From Runella sp. MFBS21 (lineage in GTDB: Bacteria > Bacteroidota > Bacteroidia > Cytophagales > Spirosomataceae): DNA of 64,000 nucleotides. Position numbers and translations under genes: made by a program. Each line of letters starts with the position of its first letter. Position 1 is the first letter of the stretch. The stretch spans positions 186,001-250,000 of the forward strand of contig NZ_JARNTW010000008.1 of assembly GCF_029433105.1 (NCBI RefSeq), written 5' to 3'. The notes below the pieces were generated by a model. The model saw only the letters and a list, made by a program, of their open reading frames with translations, was not told the DNA's origin and searched no databases. This document shows positions 60,070-64,000 of the stretch, one piece after another.

Positions 60070-63000
60070 TTATTTGAGGGTAACCCCACCTTTCTTGATT
60101 TTTTTGATTGTCATCGGAATACACACATCTTTAGGACAACAATTTGCCGAAGGTTCAACAATGATAGCACAGCACCCTTGCGTAGGACATATATTGTTGG
60201 TTGCTTCAAAGGTATAGATACCAGGCTCTGTGATAAGAAATACATTCCCTGTAGCAACTACCTCGGTTCCTTGGTTTTTAAACCATTTTACATTTTTATA
60301 AAACTCAGGTAGCCTAGCTTCTATGACTTCACCTGCGCATACTTCCATAGGCACTGTAAAGCATTCGTAATCAATATCATCTTCCTCTTCTTCACCATTG
60401 CATGGAGTAGAGTCCTTGTCTTTTTGGGTCATACTACATATCTCTGCTGTATTGAACCACACTCCTTGCCGTACCACTTTTACTACTAATTGAAGAGTGG
60501 CGGTATCACCAGGAGCTAAAGAGCCTATTGTCCATTGTTTTGAATTAAAATCATAGTTGCCCGTGGCAGTAGCATAGGTGACATACTCTACTCCAGCGTT
60601 CAAGGTATCCCTTACTACGATGTGGGTAGCCGTCGAAGCACCCTCATTCCACACTTTGATAGTATAGGTAAGAGCATCGCCTATTTTTGCTACTTTTTTA
60701 TTAATTGACTTATCAAGGGCGAGATCATAATCTCCTTCGCAGTTTTGGAAACTAGGAGCAGGGGCAGGCAAAATACTCGCACAACCGTTAGCATTTTTTA
60801 CGAAAATAATATGCCCTCCACTGGTCGACAAATTCAAAACTGTAAGTTGGTTATTACCACCTACATTTGTCAATGTTTGCTTTATTCCGATTGGAACTGG
60901 TCCATTGCCTATCGACACAAAGTCCGTAGCCACAACTACTTCAAACAATCCTGCTCCCGAAATCCGTAAATTGACCCTATAGGTAGTATCGCCTGTACAA
61001 GCAGGAATGGAATCCAAGCTGAATTGAGGAAGTGGCAATATGGTGTAAATCTTTTCGGCATAAGGGGCACAATTAGGAACGCTCGTAGGGAGATTTTTCA
61101 AAATGGCATAGACATAATAATTGACAGGGACTGTACCTGAGTTGGAAGGTAACACCAACCCCGGAAAACCATTCGGAATAGAAGCGACACCATTTGTAGG
61201 CTTCACTTCTTCTAGCAATGTTCCCCCTGAGTACATGCTATTACCCGTTTTTGGGGTGGTAAAATAAACAAATCGTATAGTTTGAGAAGTATCAGATACA
61301 TTCACAACCATAGACTCCCCATAACTACCCGAACAAAGTGTATCACGCGCATCTGTAGTAGCAATGGTAGGGCACAGACTATTACAAGGACTCGCCGATA
61401 TCGTCACAGTAGTATCTTTAAAGCAACCCGATTCCCCAAAAACTCTTACGTAATAAGTTATGGTTGGGGTATTGTTGGCAATATTTTGTGCCAAAACTAG
61501 CGGTAGAGTACCAATGACAGTGGCTGCAGCGGCATCAGTAGGTAAAGTTCCAAAACCAGTTGTATTGAATGCATAACGTCCGTCAACATTTCCAGTGCCA
61601 ATACTTACTTTACCATTGTTTTTGGGTTGACCGTTTTCACATTCTGGAGTTTGTACTTGTACCAAATAAGAAGGTTTTGAAATAATAGACAAAGTCACCG
61701 GGACACGCGTCGGATTTACTTCTCCGTTGCATCCTTGTACTGTACTTTTTGCTTGCATATAATACGTCCCTACTGAAGGCGCCGTAAAGGTGAGAGAATT
61801 GGCCTGAAGCAAAGTACCATTGGAAGAAGCACTATACCAATCTACGGTGGTATTGGTGTTTACTACTGCCGTGAAAGTTGGATTAGGAATGGTACTACCT
61901 TCACAAATACTCACACTAGAAGCCAAAGCTGAAGGTATGCTGGGCGTACAACTACAATTTGGTGCTATGATAGTGGTATCTACTGCACATCCATTGAGGT
62001 TTGAATTCAACACCAAATTTTGTCCAGCGGGTATATTAGAAATCGTATAAGGATTTGAACCAGAAATGTTAGTTCCATTGGGAGATGCTACCGTTACGAG
62101 TCCAGTTGAGGCAATTGTTACGTTATAAGTAGAACTTTGAACAACACAATTAGTGCTTATCCCACTGAAAGTTGGTAGGGGTTTTATAGTAGCAGTAGCC
62201 TGCACAGGGGTGCTTCTACAAATAGACTGTGAGTTGCTTACACAAGCTACATAATAGGTTTTATTTTGTGATAAAGAAGGGGTTACAAAACTATTGCCTG
62301 TACCCAATTGAGTTGTAAGTGCTATATCGCCATACCAGGTAGCAGTAGTACCAGTAGCACAACCCGAGGCCGTCAACGTCACTGTTCCTAATCCACATCG
62401 ACTAGCAGAAGTGGTGGTTGGAGAGACAATTTGAGGACAACTACAATCGGGCTTATTTACGGTAAGCCTTTTCAGACAGCCATCTAAAGTAGCTGTAATG
62501 CTGTATTGAGTTGTATCTTTTCCTACAGTCACCGTAAAAGTAGTACCACTTCCCGTCACAATACCCGCGTTGGCAGTTACAACTGTCCCGTTGGAGACAG
62601 TTACGGTGGTTATATATTTACTGTTGTCTTGCGAACATACCGACGATACCAATACCAATTTAGGTGCTGGTTTTACTGCTACCGTCACTGTATCAGTAGC
62701 TTGACATTGATTGTGAATATTGGTAACGGTTACGTAATAATCAGTAGTTGTGTCTGGTTTTACGGTGATTTTGGGCGTTGTGGCACCCGTACTCCACAAA
62801 TAAGTAAAATCTGTCGTATTTGTAAATCCAAAATTCAACTCCGTCCCCGGACAAATCGGATTAAGTTGGATTTGCGGAATAGTAACCGAAGTTTTTTGCA
62901 CCCTTATTGTATCCTTACATCCACTGCTATTGGTAAGTACAAAACGATAAAAACCATTTTTATCCAAACTAGCGATGTTTCCTTGTGCATCAATCGTAGC

Positions 63001-64000
63001 GGCATCTGTATTACTAGGATTATTGGGATCATTGAAAGACAAAAACGCCCAACTTTCCCCGTTTCCTGCCATTTTGATTTTGGCAGCGGGAGTACATACT
63101 ACCGTATCGTTGCCTGCATTGGGCTTGGGAAGCACCACCACCTGAACAGTATCAGCTATTTTACAGCCTGTGGCATTGGAAGTAACTACAACACTATATG
63201 TAGTTGTTTGCAAAGGACTTACGCTAATAGTAGCAGAGGTAGCATTGTTGCTCCATTGATAAGTTACATTCGAAAGGCCTTGATACCCGAAAGTCAACGT
63301 CTGACCAGGACAAATATCATAATCGGGTAGATTAGCAACTACAAAATTGGCTTTTGTGACCGTTATGGTATCACTACAGCTTGCATCAGCCTCTTTTTTC
63401 AAAATAAAACGGTAAGTCCCACTCACTGTCAAGCCCGTCACTAGACCCGCACTCGAAACAGTGGGTGTGTTGTTATTGCTTGATGATAAAAACGACCAAG
63501 TTTGCCCCTGAGCTGCTGTTGTTAGTTGGATACTTGTGCTACAAACTGTTGTATCTTTACCTGCATTAGGTTTAACACATACGACATTGCCACAACTTGG
63601 TACATCTCCCAAAAAAGGATAAATGTGCATCTCTCCACTTACCATCACGTAATTTTGTGCAATGAGCTGCCCCTCAATGTTTGAATTGTTTCCTCCCGTT
63701 TCTTTGTCTACACTTGCATAAGGAGCCAAAATACTTCCTTCCACTGTAGCACCTCCATCAATTACTAGATTGCCGGTAACTGCTGGAAAATTCCAGAGGA
63801 TATAACCCATCGTGCCGTTGACATTTTGAGTTTTTACTTCCCACGTAAAATCAGTACCCGTAGTTACATTGATAATGAGTGGGCGGCTAGCCGAGGGAGT
63901 AAAATCTAAATTAAGGTTATTGATTGAATTTAAAGCAGCGCCTGTCACATTCCAAATTCGTGGCCCCGTAGCTCCCGCTTCATCTTTCAATATTAGGTTT
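60070..64000 (-). CDS. Giant secreted multi-domain surface protein, 5' end beyond window
   Basis: The frame stays open to the window edge, so the true start is outside; the visible part exceeds 1300 residues. It begins within a choice-of-anchor A/collagen-binding-like domain (NVNGTMGYILWNFPAV, GNLVIDGGATVEGSILAPYA, GQLIAQNYVMVSGEMHIYPF), followed by about ten Ig/PKD-like modules with paired cysteines, a DUF11-like module (AKIGDALTYTIKVWNEGAST ATHIVVRDTL) and a C-terminal tail CIPMTIKKIKKGG. It looks exported and surface-attached, with a likely adhesive role. It precedes the second repeat protein by about 50 bp on the same strand, suggesting an operon of two surface proteins. Confidence 0.85.
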   Translation of the reverse strand, partial: NLILKDEAGATGPRIWNVTGAALNSINNLNLDFTPSASRPLIINVTTGTDFTWEVKTQNVNGTMGYILWNFPAVTGNLVIDGGATVEGSILAPYASVDKETGGNNSNIEGQLIAQNYVMVSGEMHIYPFLGDVPSCGNVVCVKPNAGKDTTVCSTSIQLTTAAQGQTWSFLSSSNNNTPTVSSAGLVTGLTVSGTYRFILKKEADASCSDTITVTKANFVVANLPDYDICPGQTLTFGYQGLSNVTYQWSNNATSATISVSPLQTTTYSVVVTSNATGCKIADTVQVVVLPKPNAGNDTVVCTPAAKIKMAGNGESWAFLSFNDPNNPSNTDAATIDAQGNIASLDKNGFYRFVLTNSSGCKDTIRVQKTSVTIPQIQLNPICPGTELNFGFTNTTDFTYLWSTGATTPKITVKPDTTTDYYVTVTNIHNQCQATDTVTVAVKPAPKLVLVSSVCSQDNSKYITTVTVSNGTVVTANAGIVTGSGTTFTVTVGKDTTQYSITATLDGCLKRLTVNKPDCSCPQIVSPTTTSASRCGLGTVTLTASGCATGTTATWYGDIALTTQLGTGNSFVTPSLSQNKTYYVACVSNSQSICRSTPVQATATIKPLPTFSGISTNCVVQSSTYNVTIASTGLVTVASPNGTNISGSNPYTISNIPAGQNLVLNSNLNGCAVDTTIIAPNCSCTPSIPSALASSVSICEGSTIPNPTFTAVVNTNTTVDWYSASSNGTLLQANSLTFTAPSVGTYYMQAKSTVQGCNGEVNPTRVPVTLSIISKPSYLVQVQTPECENGQPKNNGKVSIGTGNVDGRYAFNTTGFGTLPTDAAAATVIGTLPLVLAQNIANNTPTITYYVRVFGESGCFKDTTVTISASPCNSLCPTIATTDARDTLCSGSYGESMVVNVSDTSQTIRFVYFTTPKTGNSMYSGGTLLEEVKPTNGVASIPNGFPGLVLPSNSGTVPVNYYVYAILKNLPTSVPNCAPYAEKIYTILPLPQFSLDSIPACTGDTTYRVNLRISGAGLFEVVVATDFVSIGNGPVPIGIKQTLTNVGGNNQLTVLNLSTSGGHIIFVKNANGCASILPAPAPSFQNCEGDYDLALDKSINKKVAKIGDALTYTIKVWNEGASTATHIVVRDTLNAGVEYVTYATATGNYDFNSKQWTIGSLAPGDTATLQLVVKVVRQGVWFNTAEICSMTQKDKDSTPCNGEEEEDDIDYECFTVPMEVCAGEVIEARLPEFYKNVKWFKNQGTEVVATGNVFLITEPGIYTFEATNNICPTQGCCAIIVEPSANCCPKDVCIPMTIKKIKKGGVTLK

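Noticed and set aside
62506-63330. 274-codon plus-strand frame
   Set aside because: Antisense to the giant surface protein; composition rich in Cys/Arg/Ser/Tyr without any domain, typical of a shadow of Thr/Val-rich coding.

Overview
The window looks like a chromosomal segment of a Bacteroidota species, most likely order Cytophagales (Spirosomataceae-like). The grounds are: promoter boxes of the form TAnnTTTG, few purine-rich ribosome binding sites, a MurF-alanine racemase fusion, TonB-dependent receptors with carboxypeptidase-regulatory-like N-termini, a 7TMR-DISM/LytTR receptor, NarL-type kinase/regulator pairs and very large Ig-like surface proteins. No rRNA, tRNA, CRISPR array, transposase or prophage was seen. 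The genus is inference.

Layout. 1-4.2 kb: a DUF1801 protein, an SRPBCC protein behind a decayed ArsR gene with its operator intact, a vanadium-haloperoxidase-like lipoprotein and a lone AraC-type DNA-binding domain. 4.2-8.6 kb: fatty-acid beta-oxidation (thiolase, then multifunctional hydratase/dehydrogenase) with a 201-bp tandem hairpin repeat between the two genes. 8.6-15.2 kb: a possible polymerase III psi-like protein, a beta-propeller pair, an MscS channel, an FAH hydrolase, and an M23 peptidase whose 3' end overlaps a peroxiredoxin. 15.2-19.3 kb: split transketolase whose halves are separated by a Uma2 nuclease-like, AAA ATPase and TOPRIM-like (DUF4276) cassette; this is the best candidate for an under-described, possibly defensive, system. 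19.3-22.7 kb: ECF sigma factor, membrane protein, CpxP/Spy-like helical protein and M14 peptidase. 22.9-26.7 kb: an AddA-like helicase-nuclease preceded by eight hairpin repeats with compensatory stem changes. 26.7-35.7 kb: two TonB receptors, a sterol-desaturase-family protein and a membrane-bound LytTR regulator. 35.9-42.5 kb: YiaA, a deacetylase, a VOC protein, MurF-Alr and a fatty-acid desaturase. 42.5-47.4 kb: a kinase/response regulator pair, membrane and unknown proteins, and NadC. 47.7-56.7 kb: a double VOC protein, an operon of UvrB and a thioesterase-ArfB fusion, a long gene-free stretch, an SDR epimerase, a CapD-type dehydratase and Nnr. 56.8-64 kb: two giant secreted repeat proteins, the second cut by the window edge.

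Two themes recur. Palindromic repeats sit between co-oriented genes (6.4-7.1 kb and 26.2-26.7 kb, with an inverted single copy of the first family at 37.7 kb), where they could shape mRNA stability. Several loci show recent remodelling: a deleted regulator, a fused release factor, an overprinted 3' end, an interrupted operon and recently amplified 240-bp domains.
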